A DNA stretch of 64,000 bases from Clostridiales bacterium (GCA_004554165.1 SFNQ01000017.1:1-64000), one strand, 5' to 3'. Positions 17,142 to 26,271 are shown, counted from the stretch's first letter. The notes: generated by a model from the sequence alone, not told the origin. A program made the numbers and translations.

Positions 17142-17615
17142 TTAACCTTGAATGTCCATGAGTTTATCGCAGTCCAGCAGGAGCTGAATTCCCTGATTGA
17201 CACTGCCAACGCTCTTAAGATAGCGCATGCTGGCTTCTGTGGCCTGCTCATCCGGCAGGGGCATGCGCTCCGACTCCGGAATCCGCATGACCGACTGCAC
17301 CTCGTCCACAATCAGGCCAAGGGATACGCCGTCATTATCCAGATTGATGATGCAGGTGTGCTCGGTGTATTCCTGCTCCGGCAGGCCAAAGCGCATCCGC
17401 ACGTCCATGACGGGGATGACATCGCCGCGCACGTTGATAATCCCCTTAATGCAGCCCGGCAAAAAGGGAATGGGCGTAAGCGGCATCGGCTCTATGATTT
17501 CAATCACATAATGGATTTCAATTGCATAGTCCTGCTCTCCAATGGTAAAGACCAGAAAACGGTCCTCCTTGGTATTGGATTCCGTTTCCTGCAAGTCCTG
17601 AACCTTTGTCTCCAT
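17142..17615 (-). CDS. cheW: chemotaxis coupling protein CheW
   Basis: 157 residues: the whole protein is a CheW SH3-like fold after a short acidic N-terminus, with FLVFTIGEQDYAIEIHYV, LPGCIKGIINVRGDVIPVMD and VDEVQSVMRIPES as conserved strands. It links MCPs to CheA. The ATG at 17615 has GAGGAG seven bases upstream; an earlier ATG at 17645 lacks one. Located between yaaR and cheR. Confidence 0.94.
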   Translation of the reverse strand: METKVQDLQETESNTKEDRFLVFTIGEQDYAIEIHYVIEIIEPMPLTPIPFLPGCIKGIINVRGDVIPVMDVRMRFGLPEQEYTEHTCIINLDNDGVSLGLIVDEVQSVMRIPESERMPLPDEQATEASMRYLKSVGSVNQGIQLLLDCDKLMDIQG

Positions 17616-17641
17616 ATCGTTTCTCCTCGCTGTGGTACTGT

Positions 17642-18094
17642 TCACATCAACAAATCGACCAGCATTCCGCGGATATCGTCCACGCTGCTCAGCAGCGCCA
17701 GATGATCCGCCTCCTCAGAAAGCAGGGCCTTGAGGATTTCGTCCAGCTTCTCATTGACACACTGGATGATGGCGTAGGTCTTGTTGCGTCCGCGCATGTC
17801 AAACTTCCGAAATTTACGGAAAGCGAAGCCGTTGCTCACCGTTTCGTCCAGAAGTTTTCGTATCATCTCCCGGTAGCGGTGAAATTCCCGCAGATCCGCC
17901 CGCTTGGCCATGCGCTCTCCCTGCTCGGCAATGCTGCCCACAAGCTGGGAAATGTAAGCCTGATAGCGGCTTTCGGAAAGCTCCGTCAGGTGCCTTGAAA
18001 AAGGAACGCTGCTGGCGCTTGGCTGCGCTGCCTCATCCCGCGGGAGCCGGGCTGCCGGATCCGCCAGCGGTTGGTCGATCTTTTGTATCTTCAT
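17642..18094 (-). CDS. YaaR-family protein (DUF327)
   Basis: 150 residues, mostly helical, starting MKIQKIDQPLADP with the segment FSRHLTE, a central LREFHRYREMIRKLLDETVS, and the family's typical end DDIRGMLVDLLM. YaaR proteins are found in Firmicutes and their function is unclear; here the gene sits between the FliT-like gene and cheW, which suggests a motility role. No ribosome binding site is visible before the ATG, so it may depend on translation from upstream. Confidence 0.75.
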   Translation of the reverse strand: MKIQKIDQPLADPAARLPRDEAAQPSASSVPFSRHLTELSESRYQAYISQLVGSIAEQGERMAKRADLREFHRYREMIRKLLDETVSNGFAFRKFRKFDMRGRNKTYAIIQCVNEKLDEILKALLSEEADHLALLSSVDDIRGMLVDLLM

Positions 18095-18115
18095 AGTCGC
18101 TCATGCAGCGGCGCT

Positions 18116-18568
18116 CTAGCGGCGCGTATCCACCTGCTGCCCCTCTTCCTCCTCCTGCACGGGGTTGTAGGCCATGATGCTGCGCTGCCCGTCCCTGACG
18201 TCCTTGAGTTCGTTCATGAGATTCTCCTGTGCAGCCAGAATCAGTTCCCGCGCCCGCGTGTCCAGCGTCTGGATGCGTTTGAGCAGGGCTATGATCGTCT
18301 CTTCCTCAAGCGCGATGCGCCGTTGCTCCGCTTCATCCGGCGCATAGCCGGAGTCCTCCAGGAACTTGAGTTGCCGGTCCAGCCGGTCCGCCTCGTCCAT
18401 AAAGCTTCGCCGCTGTTCGAAAATGGAGAGGACGGCGGTGAGTTGTTCGTCGTCTTCTCCGCTGCTTTCCAGTTTGGAAACCATGGTCTCGGTCAACTCC
18501 CGGATGGCGTTGACGGCGTTGGTCTTGTCGTGTATCAGTTTATACACGGCGCCTCCCCTGCCGGCCAA
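18116..18568 (-). CDS. FliT/FlgN-like flagellar chaperone candidate
   Basis: 150 residues, almost fully alpha-helical and charged, with a Glu-rich tail. There is little sequence identity to any family that I can name with certainty, but a small coiled protein directly after fliD-fliS is the usual place for FliT, the FliD chaperone. The frame opens at TTG 18568 with GAGGAG six bases upstream; a GTG at 18547 with GGGGAGG four bases upstream is an equally good start. It follows fliS by three bases. Confidence 0.6.
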   Translation of the reverse strand: MAGRGGAVYKLIHDKTNAVNAIRELTETMVSKLESSGEDDEQLTAVLSIFEQRRSFMDEADRLDRQLKFLEDSGYAPDEAEQRRIALEEETIIALLKRIQTLDTRARELILAAQENLMNELKDVRDGQRSIMAYNPVQEEEEGQQVDTRR

Positions 18569-18571
18569 GGT

Positions 18572-18973
18572 CTACTCCTCAACGGCAAAGGCGCGCGCGC
18601 TCCCATTGCGCACGGAAACCCATGCCTCCCGCAAGCTCTCCACGATCTCCAGCAGCGGCGGGATCCGCGAACGATCCTTTTGCAGGTTGATCTGAATCAG
18701 CTCCTGCAACATGAAATCATACAGCTTCATCAGCTCCTCGGAGATGGGGTAGCTGAGGTCCAGACTGCACAGGAGTTCGGATACGATATCCTCTGCCCGG
18801 GACAGGTGCTGGTTGACCTTTTCATATTCCCTGTTCTCCAGAAAGATATCGGAAAGCTTGATCTGTTTGATCAGAGCATCGTACAGCATGACGACCAAAT
18901 CCATGGGGCTTGCGGTCATTACGCTGTCGTTCTGATATTTGTTCAAAAGCGCTGCGTCACTGGTTGCGTACAA
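18572..18973 (-). CDS. fliS: flagellin chaperone FliS
   Basis: 133 residues, the usual FliS size: NKYQNDSVMTASPMDLVVML is the N-terminal family signature, followed by helices with HLSRAEDIVSELLCSLD and SEELMKLYDFMLQELIQ. It binds the C-terminal helix of flagellin in the cytoplasm and prevents premature polymerization. Translation starts at TTG 18973, nine bases after CAGGAGG. It is the second gene after fliD. Confidence 0.92.
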   Translation of the reverse strand: MYATSDAALLNKYQNDSVMTASPMDLVVMLYDALIKQIKLSDIFLENREYEKVNQHLSRAEDIVSELLCSLDLSYPISEELMKLYDFMLQELIQINLQKDRSRIPPLLEIVESLREAWVSVRNGSARAFAVEE

Positions 18974-19013
18974 GGCTCAGTTCCTCCTGTTTCCGTTGCA
19001 TCGCGTGCCGCCA

Positions 19014-21266
19014 TCAGGCGGAGAGTCCCAGCTGTGAGGATAGCCAGCTCTGCTGGGACTGCATCTCGGAAAGCGCCGTCTCCAGCTTGCTGAACTGGGC
19101 CCAGTATTTTTCTTCCTTCTCGGACATCTTCGTCAGCATCTCGCTGAGCTTCTCCGTATAGTTGCTGATGGACTTCTGCTCGTTCACGATGTTCTTGGAA
19201 CGCATGGTGCTGTTGAAGCTCGTAAAGAATGCGTTCATCCTCGTGAACAGGCCGGCTTCGGACTTTTGCGTACCGTTAACGCTGCTGACGGAGGTGTCCG
19301 CCGTGCCGTCGCTGCCGGTGGAGACGGCGGAAAGCACCTTCTGCACTGCGTCCGGATCCTTTTCCAGCGCGGCGCGGAGCTTGCTCTCGTCCAGCTGGAG
19401 CTTGCCCTGCTCCGTGCGCCAGCTGTCGGTCTTCCAGGCAACCGTGGAGATGCCGATGTCATAGGCGGACATGCCCGTGTCCCCGACCTTGACCGCCAAG
19501 GCGCTGCGCAGATTCGTCAAAAGGCTGCCGATGGTGGAATCGTTGCGGAGGATGCCGCTCTTTGCCTTTTCGTCCCAGAGCTCCGCTTCCTTCTCGCTCA
19601 TTTCGCTCCGCTGGTCCTCGGTCAGCGGCGTATAGGTCCTGTAGGCCTTTTCATAATACTTGCCGTTGAGGTCGACGACGAGCTTGTTATAATCCTCAAT
19701 AAAGCTCTTGATCGCGCTGATGGTCGGCTCCACGTCGCGCTCCACGCTGACCTGCAGCGGGCTCTGCGCCTCGGTCAGCTCGCCGGTGATCTGGAAGGTC
19801 ATCCCGTCCAGCGTGAAGCTGTTGGAGGACTGCACGACCTCCCGCGTCACGCCGTTGCTCTCCACCTTCATCAGCGCGTCCGTGCCGCTCAGGGAGGCGC
19901 TGCCGTTCATGGACAGGCCGAACACGTCCTCCAGCTCACCAAAGTCGAAGGTAAGCCGGGCGCTGCTGCCGGTCTCGTCGCTGGCAATCTGGAAAGAGTC
20001 CGTCAGCTCGCTGTAGGAGAAGGTGGCCTTTGCCTGCTGGTCTCCGTTGATGGTGCTCATCATGCCCGAAAGGGTCGTTGTCCTGGTATTGAAGGTAAAG
20101 TCCTTGCCGTTGACCGTGACGGTCACCTCGTCGGACAGCGTGTGGCCCAGCTTGCGCGCTGCGGTCTGCAGGCTGTCGCTGCGGTTGATCCTGCCCGCCG
20201 TGGTGTGCTCGCCCGCCTCAATGCCGGTAACGCTGTCCTTGCCGAAGATGGCGCCCTCCAGCCGGATCGCCTCCGTGCCGGAGGAATTGCGGAAGATGAA
20301 CGCGCCCGTAGCATCGTCGATGGACATCTTTACGCCCGCGCCGGAGGTATTGATCTGGTTCATGACCTCCGAAATGGTCATGTTCTCCGTGATATTAAAA
20401 TCTGTTTCGTTGATGCGGAAGGAATAATCGCCGCTGAGCTCCTGCCCCTTGAGGCTGGCCAGCTCTTTAAAGGTCATGCTCCCGTCGATGACGCTCTTCT
20501 TGGCGGCAGGTCCCTCCATGGCAAAGCCGCCGTCCGTTGCGAAGGCCTTTCCTGTGATGTTCCCCAGGGACAGGGCGGTGTCGCTGCCGATGGTGTCACT
20601 CTTGATGGAGAAGGTTTTGTTGGCGTAATCAATGGACAGGGTGGCGTTTGCCTTTTCGGAGTCGTTGATCCGGCTCTGCACCTGGGCAAGCGTTGCGCTC
20701 TGTTCAAAGGTAAAGGTTTCGCCGTTGACGCTGAAGGAGAGGTTCTCGCCCGCGCCGAGGCCGAACTGAGTCGCAAGCTCTGCAATGGTGCTGTCCGCGG
20801 ACAGCGCGGCGTCGGAAGCGATCGTCCCGCTGGCCTGGGCCTGCAGGTACATGCCGCTCTGCCCGGCCGCCTCCGTCTGGCTGGAATTGACGATGCCCGT
20901 AACGCCCGCGGCGGTTGCGCGGGAGGCGGACAGAATCCTGAAGTTCGTCGGCATGGCGTTGGCGGTTCCCGTCACGCGCACGGCCGAATTTGTGTCCATC
21001 GTGACCTTGTAGGCGTTATAGGCCGCGTTCTTGGTCAGGCTTTTTTCGCCCAGCACACTGAAATAATCGTTGCGCAGGCTTGAAACGGAAGTGTTCAGCG
21101 CGGAATAGGCGTCGTATCTCCACTGCGCCTTTTCCTTCTGCTGGAAGACCTTGTCGTACTTTGACTGTTCCGTAGCAAGCAGATTCTTGACAAGCGACTC
21201 CGTATCCATTCCGGAGAACAGGCCGGTGATTCTCTGGGTTGAATAACCGTTCATATTGATCGCCAT
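19014..21266 (-). CDS. fliD: flagellar filament cap FliD
   Basis: 750 residues, longer than usual. The N-terminal FliD domain (TGLFSGMDTESLVKNLLATE) and the C-terminal domain with coiled ends (IKSFIEDYNKLVVDLNGKYY, later NEQKSISNYTEKLSEMLTK) are intact. Between them lie three related modules of about 70 residues (158-228, 262-331, 363-433). Each runs from an L-rich helix through a beta hairpin VNGxxFTF to a helix with INxxxx and a closing strand. They resemble the flagellin hook IN element and probably add surface domains to the cap. GGAGG precedes the ATG. First gene of its operon, driven by the sigma-28 site at 21333-21359. Confidence 0.95.
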   Translation of the reverse strand: MAINMNGYSTQRITGLFSGMDTESLVKNLLATEQSKYDKVFQQKEKAQWRYDAYSALNTSVSSLRNDYFSVLGEKSLTKNAAYNAYKVTMDTNSAVRVTGTANAMPTNFRILSASRATAAGVTGIVNSSQTEAAGQSGMYLQAQASGTIASDAALSADSTIAELATQFGLGAGENLSFSVNGETFTFEQSATLAQVQSRINDSEKANATLSIDYANKTFSIKSDTIGSDTALSLGNITGKAFATDGGFAMEGPAAKKSVIDGSMTFKELASLKGQELSGDYSFRINETDFNITENMTISEVMNQINTSGAGVKMSIDDATGAFIFRNSSGTEAIRLEGAIFGKDSVTGIEAGEHTTAGRINRSDSLQTAARKLGHTLSDEVTVTVNGKDFTFNTRTTTLSGMMSTINGDQQAKATFSYSELTDSFQIASDETGSSARLTFDFGELEDVFGLSMNGSASLSGTDALMKVESNGVTREVVQSSNSFTLDGMTFQITGELTEAQSPLQVSVERDVEPTISAIKSFIEDYNKLVVDLNGKYYEKAYRTYTPLTEDQRSEMSEKEAELWDEKAKSGILRNDSTIGSLLTNLRSALAVKVGDTGMSAYDIGISTVAWKTDSWRTEQGKLQLDESKLRAALEKDPDAVQKVLSAVSTGSDGTADTSVSSVNGTQKSEAGLFTRMNAFFTSFNSTMRSKNIVNEQKSISNYTEKLSEMLTKMSEKEEKYWAQFSKLETALSEMQSQQSWLSSQLGLSA

Positions 21267-21332
21267 AATTCTTTGAACCTCCGCTCGATTCTATCGTTGA
21301 AGCAATACTTATGCTTTTTCCTTTCACTACTT

Positions 21333-21359
21333 ATATCGCCATTTTTTAGCTGGAATTAA
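21333..21359 (-). promoter_or_regulatory. sigma-28 promoter of the fliD operon
   Basis: On the minus strand TTAA (or TAAT one base nearer), 15 or 14 bases, GGCGATAT (21333-21340). It gives a leader of about 60 bases before the fliD ATG. Confidence 0.6.
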
Positions 21360-21390
21360 CCGCATGAAGGCGATTTTTATCCAAAAAGCG

Positions 21391-22845
21391 TCACCGGTGC
21401 GCAAAATACTGGACCTGCGCCTCGTAACTGGCGGAATACAGGTTCCGCATATAGGTGTAATTGCGCAGTTTTCCGCCCGCCTGCGCCAGCGCAACGCCCC
21501 GCTCCGGATCGTACAGGCCGTCCTCCGACGGGGATACGATCTGCATATGCCCGTGGCCCGTGGGGTTGGATTTGGCGGTGACGACGGGCTTTCCCTGGTT
21601 GGCCAGCGCCTGCGCCTGCTCCGCCGTCACCTCATACCAGCCATACCGGCTGCCGTAGGTGTTGAGCCACTCGCACATGCTGTTGGCGTTCATGCGTTTT
21701 GCGTTGCCCGTCTCCTCGCTCAGCGGTTCGCCGGTATCCCGGTCCGTGAGGTAGGGGACTTCCGCCCCCATGGCGCTGGTCACGTCCCAGCAGAAGATAT
21801 TGCAGTAGGTGTCGCCGTAGCCCCGCTGGTTCGGCTGGTAGCGGGGATTGACCTCCACGTTGAACTGGTCGATCACGGCGCGGTACAACGAACTGCTCCG
21901 ATTGGACGTGTCCGATGTCAGCGCCGGCGTTACGCGGGCTCCCGGCCGGGCGCTGCTGCCCACGCCCAGGGAATCGGCCGCAAGGCCCGAAAGGGCGTAG
22001 CTTCCCGCCGCCGCCAGGCTGCTGCCCGTGCCGCCGAACAGATAGTTCAGGATGGCGGCGTTTGCGGTGCCGCCGTTTGCCGTTGCTGTGCCGCCGGTAC
22101 TGAGATAGCGTCCAAGAGCGCTGCCCGTGCTGTTCAGACTGCCGCCCGTGCTGCCGCCGAGGCTGTCGGCCAGCGCGTTCATTGCCAGCATCATCACCAG
22201 CATCATCATCATGCTGCTCTCGCCGCTCTCGCCGCTGCTGCCGCCGGACATCATGCCCGCCAGGAACAGCGGCAGCATGCTCATAATGCTGTCGCGGATG
22301 GCCGCAGCCGAGGCGGCCTGCTGTGCCATCAGCCCGGCCAGCAGCTGCTCCGTCTCAATCTCGTCCTCGCTGGAAATGTCAATCCCTTCCAGCTCGGCAT
22401 CCGCTATGGCGCCGCCTGCCTCTCCCGCCGCGGAACCCGTCCCGCCGGCCTCCGTCGCTGCATCCGTCGGAGCCGCGCCGCCCGCATCCGTGGTCGTGCC
22501 CGCCGCAGGATCTGCCGCGCCGGTTTCCGCTGCCGCTTCCACCGAACCCGCATCGCCCGTTTCCGCCGCGTCGTCTGCCGCCGTCCCATCCGCCAGCCCT
22601 GCCGCAACCATGGCGGCCGCTGCGGCTGCCTCTCTCTCGGCTGCGTAGGCGAGACCCGCTTCCAGCGCCGCGTCGCTGCTTTCGGCCCGCTCGCCGGACG
22701 GGGAAACCGGCCCGGACTCCTCCTGCAGCGCCTCCGCGAGTATGCCGGCAAAGGCCCCGGGGCTGCCGGCGGCGGTTGACAGGGTATTCCGTTGCTGGTA
22801 GGCGTTCAGCGCGCCCAGCGCCGTACGAATCTGTTCTGCGTTCAA
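21391..22845 (-). CDS. Ala-rich protein with C-terminal Cys/His amidase-like domain
   Basis: 484 residues. The first 180 are Ala/Gly/Glu-rich and disordered. Residues 187-222 are a Met-rich hydrophobic stretch (PLFLAGMM, then MMMMLVMMLAM). The C-terminal domain (about 315-484) has YGDTYCNIFCWDV with Cys348 and GHGHMQIV with His433, the layout of a papain-fold peptidoglycan amidase/endopeptidase (NlpC/CHAP-like). Start is TTG 22845 with GAGAGG seven bases upstream. Located last in the cheC-cheD-cheY unit, it could open the cell wall for the flagellum, as FlgJ or its substitutes do. No signal peptide is seen, so export by the flagellar system is possible but inferred. Confidence 0.65.
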   Translation of the reverse strand: MNAEQIRTALGALNAYQQRNTLSTAAGSPGAFAGILAEALQEESGPVSPSGERAESSDAALEAGLAYAAEREAAAAAAMVAAGLADGTAADDAAETGDAGSVEAAAETGAADPAAGTTTDAGGAAPTDAATEAGGTGSAAGEAGGAIADAELEGIDISSEDEIETEQLLAGLMAQQAASAAAIRDSIMSMLPLFLAGMMSGGSSGESGESSMMMMLVMMLAMNALADSLGGSTGGSLNSTGSALGRYLSTGGTATANGGTANAAILNYLFGGTGSSLAAAGSYALSGLAADSLGVGSSARPGARVTPALTSDTSNRSSSLYRAVIDQFNVEVNPRYQPNQRGYGDTYCNIFCWDVTSAMGAEVPYLTDRDTGEPLSEETGNAKRMNANSMCEWLNTYGSRYGWYEVTAEQAQALANQGKPVVTAKSNPTGHGHMQIVSPSEDGLYDPERGVALAQAGGKLRNYTYMRNLYSASYEAQVQYFAHR

Positions 22846-22874
22846 ATTTCGTACCTCTCCCGTAAAAGCTCTTC

Positions 22875-23249
22875 TTATGCGCCGCTCCGGCTCTGCGCCA
22901 CCGACCGGACCATCCGCAGGAGCGTGGCTTCCACCATGGGCTTGACGAGGAAACCCTTGGCGCCCTTTTTCACGCTCTCCCGAACGAATGCCTCCTGCCC
23001 CATGGCGGAGGACATGATAACCCTTGCCTCGGGGTCGATCCGCATGATCTCCTCCAGCGCTTCGATGCCCGGCATGCCCGGCATGGTAATATCCATCAGC
23101 ACAACGTCCGGGCGCGTCTCCTGATAGAGCGCGATCGCCTCATAGCCGTTGGCCGCCTCCGCGACGATGGAGATGTCGTCCTTTTCCAGCATATTGTGGT
23201 ACAGCCTGCGCATAAACAGCGCATCATCGACGATCATCACCCGTATCAC
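22875..23249 (-). CDS. CheY-like response regulator
   Basis: 124-residue receiver: VMIVDDALFMRR, phosphorylation site in VVLMDITMPGMPG, Ser-Ala switch (IMSSAMGQ) and Lys in FLVKPM. It is clearly divergent from the other two CheY proteins. The GTG at 23249 is preferred, with GGGAG ten bases upstream; a TTG at 23285 overlapping the cheD stop is possible. In the unit with CheC and CheD it may act as their regulatory partner, since CheY-P controls the CheC-CheD complex in Bacillus. Confidence 0.85.
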   Translation of the reverse strand: MIRVMIVDDALFMRRLYHNMLEKDDISIVAEAANGYEAIALYQETRPDVVLMDITMPGMPGIEALEEIMRIDPEARVIMSSAMGQEAFVRESVKKGAKGFLVKPMVEATLLRMVRSVAQSRSGA

Positions 23250-23281
23250 CGTAAGTGTTCTCCCTTTTCCGCCCCATTGTG

Positions 23282-23770
23282 TCAAATATCCTTCTCTCCC
23301 ATGCCCACCGTCTTGATGTGCAGCAGGCCGGTGGCCGGATCAAAGGTAATGGTTCTTCCGTGCGTGCCCAGCACATCCTGCGCGAGGATGGGGATGCCGA
23401 GCTTTTGCAGCATTTCCCTGCAAACCTGAACGTTCCGCTCTCCGACCTTCAGCAGATCGTTGTTCATGGTCGCGCTGCCGAACATATGCGCGCCGCCGGC
23501 AAGTTTTGCCGTCAGGCCCGCGCGCCGCGCGCCCGAGCGCTGCATCTTGTCCAGCAGCAGCAGGATGCCCGTATCCGCAAACTTGGCCTTGTTGACGTTT
23601 TCGCCCATGGCCGCCGTTGCCCGTGGCAGCATCACATGTACCATGCCGCAAATCTTGTTCGTTTTATCATAGAGCGTCACGCCGCAGCAGGAGCCCAGGC
23701 CCAGCGTAGCAATCCTGTCCGGCACTCTGACGACGTTCAAATCTCCGATTCCGATTACAACCGTACTCAT
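23282..23770 (-). CDS. cheD: chemoreceptor glutamine deamidase CheD
   Basis: 162 residues. The catalytic triad spacing of the family is kept: Thr22, Cys28 (LGSCCGV) and His45 (GMVHVMLP). Other conserved features are FADTGILLLLDKM and KLAGGAHMF. CheD deamidates glutamines of MCPs and is held in check by CheC. It lies 43 bases after cheC. Confidence 0.94.
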   Translation of the reverse strand: MSTVVIGIGDLNVVRVPDRIATLGLGSCCGVTLYDKTNKICGMVHVMLPRATAAMGENVNKAKFADTGILLLLDKMQRSGARRAGLTAKLAGGAHMFGSATMNNDLLKVGERNVQVCREMLQKLGIPILAQDVLGTHGRTITFDPATGLLHIKTVGMGEKDI

Positions 23771-23813
23771 GCTTCGCCGCTCACTTCCTTTGCCCGGTCC
23801 GCTTCACACCGCG

Positions 23814-24422
23814 TCACAGTCCCAGTGCCGACATCAGCCGGCCATACGAATCCGATGTGGGAATGAGGAAATACCGGCCCTTGACGGTCGCGACCTCGTT
23901 GTGAAAATCCGTCTCCATATTGAGCACAGACTCGCCCACCGAGCCGTACACCACCGCCGGAACGTTCATCAGCGCCATAATCATGTCCACGCTGAGCGCC
24001 GGGACCGACGGGGTGATGGACATGCCCGTCATGCCGGAGATCGCGGAAAGGTACGCGCCGATCAGAATATTGCCGATCTCCTCGATGGGCCGGAGCGCTT
24101 CGCAGTAGGCGTTGAAATCCGAGCGGTCGCAGCCGGCCTCCTCACCCGTCAGGAGCTTGAGCAGCTCAAACGCGGAATCCACGGTGAGCACCATCATGAT
24201 AAAGCCGTCCATATCTCCGGAGAGCTGTACCAGCACGCCCACCACAAGCTCCTCGGGGCTGGAAAAGCCGTTGGTAATCTCGGAAAACGGTACCATGGCG
24301 CATTTCGGCAGCCCGATGTCCACCTTGCTGTCCAGCATTGTGGACAGTGCGGAGGCCGCGTTGCCCGTACCGATATTTCCAATTTCACCCAGCGCATCCA
24401 TTGTCAGTGCATCAATCGCCAT
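23814..24422 (-). CDS. cheC: CheY-P phosphatase CheC
   Basis: 202 residues with the two pseudo-symmetric phosphatase motifs: MDALGEIGNIGTGNAASAL (Glu13, Asn16) and RPIEEIGNILIGAYLSAI. Both E-x2-N pairs are intact, so activity on CheY-P is expected, normally enhanced by CheD, encoded next. AGGGG lies seven bases before the ATG. It heads the sigma-28 unit cheC-cheD-cheY-amidase. Confidence 0.94.
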   Translation of the reverse strand: MAIDALTMDALGEIGNIGTGNAASALSTMLDSKVDIGLPKCAMVPFSEITNGFSSPEELVVGVLVQLSGDMDGFIMMVLTVDSAFELLKLLTGEEAGCDRSDFNAYCEALRPIEEIGNILIGAYLSAISGMTGMSITPSVPALSVDMIMALMNVPAVVYGSVGESVLNMETDFHNEVATVKGRYFLIPTSDSYGRLMSALGL

Positions 24423-24491
24423 AGGATTCCCCTCTTTTCCCGCAGTCTGTTTTCGTCGCAGTAATTGGTCTGTTACTGCCTATCGTAATTT

Positions 24492-24518
24492 ATATCGGGA
24501 TTTTTTGTCAAAAGATTA
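24492..24518 (-). promoter_or_regulatory. sigma-28 promoter of the cheC operon
   Basis: On the minus strand TAAT (24515-24518), 15 bases, CCCGATAT (24492-24499), about 70 bases before the cheC ATG. It lies in the divergent gap with the plus-strand YlqG-like gene, for which no convincing promoter was seen. Confidence 0.7.
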
Positions 24519-24624
24519 ATCATCCGCGCGAAAAGAACGATTATATTTAGAGATATCACGCTGCAAATGTCGCGCAAATTGCGCGCTTGCGTCCCCTCTC
24601 CCGCGCAGCATAAAGGAGTATCGC

Positions 24625-26256
24625 ATGAACGTGCAATCCGTCGCCCCCGTCTCTCCGCAGTTCACCCTCCCCGAGGGGCAGCGGGCGCTTTCCGGCCTGT
24701 CGGAGGGCGATCTCGTCCGCGCGCAGGTCGTGGACGCAGCGGATGGAAGAGTTACCCTGCGCCTGCCGGGCGGTGAAACGCTGACCGCCAGCCAGCGCTC
24801 CTCCGTGCCGCTGGAATCGGGCGACCAGGTGCTTCTGCAGGTCGGCGCGCAGAGCGGAGAGGGCGCGGCCCCGCTGGAGCTTGTCAGCGTCAACGGCCAG
24901 CCCCTCAAGGCCGGCGTTCCGCTTTCCGAGTTCTCTCTGCTCCGGATTCAGGTCCCCCCCACCCGTGAAAACCTGGCCATTGCCCAGGCACTCACGGAGA
25001 TTGGCGCGGACATCCGGCCGGAAACCTTCTCCCGCATGCAGGAACTGACGGCGCGCTTCCCGCAGCTTCCCGCAGAGCAGGCCCTGCTGTTCGCCGCCTC
25101 CGACCTGCCGTTGAATGCGCAGACCGTGGAAGCCTTCCGGCAGTGGCTGTCAAACCCCGCGCAGGTTCCGGAGTTGTCCGCGCTGGCGTCGCAGCTTCCG
25201 GCGGAGAGCCCCGCAGAAGCCGCCGTACTGGCGCAGGCCGCGCAGGCCATGAACGACGTGTCCGCCGCCCTTGCGCAGCCCGCTGCGCCTGTGGGCGGCA
25301 ATTCCGCGGCGCAGAACCCCGCCGCGCTGCCCCAGGGGCTTTCTCCGGCGCTTTCCTCCCTGCTTGAGCAGAGCGGCGTCTGGACCGACCTTGCCAACAG
25401 CCTGCCGCAGATGCAGCCCGGCGAGGCCCGGGGCCGTATTCTTCAGCTTCTGACCGATCTGCCGCCCGAAGCCACGGCGGCGGAGCGGAGCACGCTCCTT
25501 CAGGCGCTCCAGCGCCTTGCCTCCGGCGGCAGGGCGGCGCCGGAACAGCCGCTGACCCAAACTTTGCAGGCCGCCCCTCTCCCCGGCGCGACGCCGGATG
25601 CCGTCCCGCAGCCGCCGGCGGGCCCGCCTTCGCTTGCGCAAGCCTTTGCCGGCCTGTTTGCCGCGCTTCAGGCCCTGCCCACGGAGGAACCGGGCGCCGC
25701 GCTTCAGCAGGCGGCGGAGGGGCTGGCGCCGCGCATCCGCGCCTTTGTCGACTCGCTGGCCACGCATGCGTCCCAGACCAGCCAGCAGACCCGCGCCGCA
25801 GTTTCTCTCGGCCAGACGCTGACCACGCAGATTCAGATGGGCAGCGAGCTGGGCAATCTCATCTGCATGCAGCTTCCGCTGGAGCTGCGCGACGGGCGGC
25901 AGCAGGAGGCCGCGCTGTACGTGCTCAAACGCGGCGGGCGGGGCAGCAGGGTGGACGGTTCCAACGTGACCGTAGCGGTCTGCCTGGATACGCAGAATCT
26001 CGGCATGGTGGACTCGCTCATTCAGGTGGAGCGCAACGAGCTGTCGCTGCAATTCCGGGTGGACAGCGAGCCGGTGCGCCAGTTTTTTCAGAACAATTTG
26101 CCCCGTGCAGCGGCCCTCTGCCTTCCGCCGCAGTACCGCTTCTGCGGCGCCAGCGTGCGGCTGCGCGAGGCGCCCATGACCCCTGCAAACGCGGGAAAGA
26201 CCCTGCTCTCCGCCTTTGGCCGCAAAGCACGGCCCGGCGTTGACATCAGTATTTGA
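24625..26256 (+). CDS. YlqG/FliK-like flagellar hook-length-control-type protein
   Basis: 543 residues. An N-terminal beta-rich part (LSEGDLVRAQVVDAADGRVT, then RLPGGE) is followed by a long Ala/Pro/Gln-rich helical middle and a C-terminal domain (about 405-510) with QMGSELGNLICMQLPLELR and a VTVAVCLDTQNLGMVDSL sheet resembling the FliK C-terminal domain. It is paired with the FlhB C-domain homologue directly after it, the same arrangement as ylqG-ylqH in Bacillus. AAAGGAG precedes the ATG. It is distinct from the true FliK at 35523. It may interact with the export gate; its role is inferred. Confidence 0.7.
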   Translation: MNVQSVAPVSPQFTLPEGQRALSGLSEGDLVRAQVVDAADGRVTLRLPGGETLTASQRSSVPLESGDQVLLQVGAQSGEGAAPLELVSVNGQPLKAGVPLSEFSLLRIQVPPTRENLAIAQALTEIGADIRPETFSRMQELTARFPQLPAEQALLFAASDLPLNAQTVEAFRQWLSNPAQVPELSALASQLPAESPAEAAVLAQAAQAMNDVSAALAQPAAPVGGNSAAQNPAALPQGLSPALSSLLEQSGVWTDLANSLPQMQPGEARGRILQLLTDLPPEATAAERSTLLQALQRLASGGRAAPEQPLTQTLQAAPLPGATPDAVPQPPAGPPSLAQAFAGLFAALQALPTEEPGAALQQAAEGLAPRIRAFVDSLATHASQTSQQTRAAVSLGQTLTTQIQMGSELGNLICMQLPLELRDGRQQEAALYVLKRGGRGSRVDGSNVTVAVCLDTQNLGMVDSLIQVERNELSLQFRVDSEPVRQFFQNNLPRAAALCLPPQYRFCGASVRLREAPMTPANAGKTLLSAFGRKARPGVDISI

Positions 26257-26271
26257 CTTTCGGGAGGCCCC

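Noticed and set aside
19266..21083. A 605-codon plus-strand frame opposite fliD
   Set aside because: Shadow of the fliD codons; no family resemblance and no ribosome binding site.
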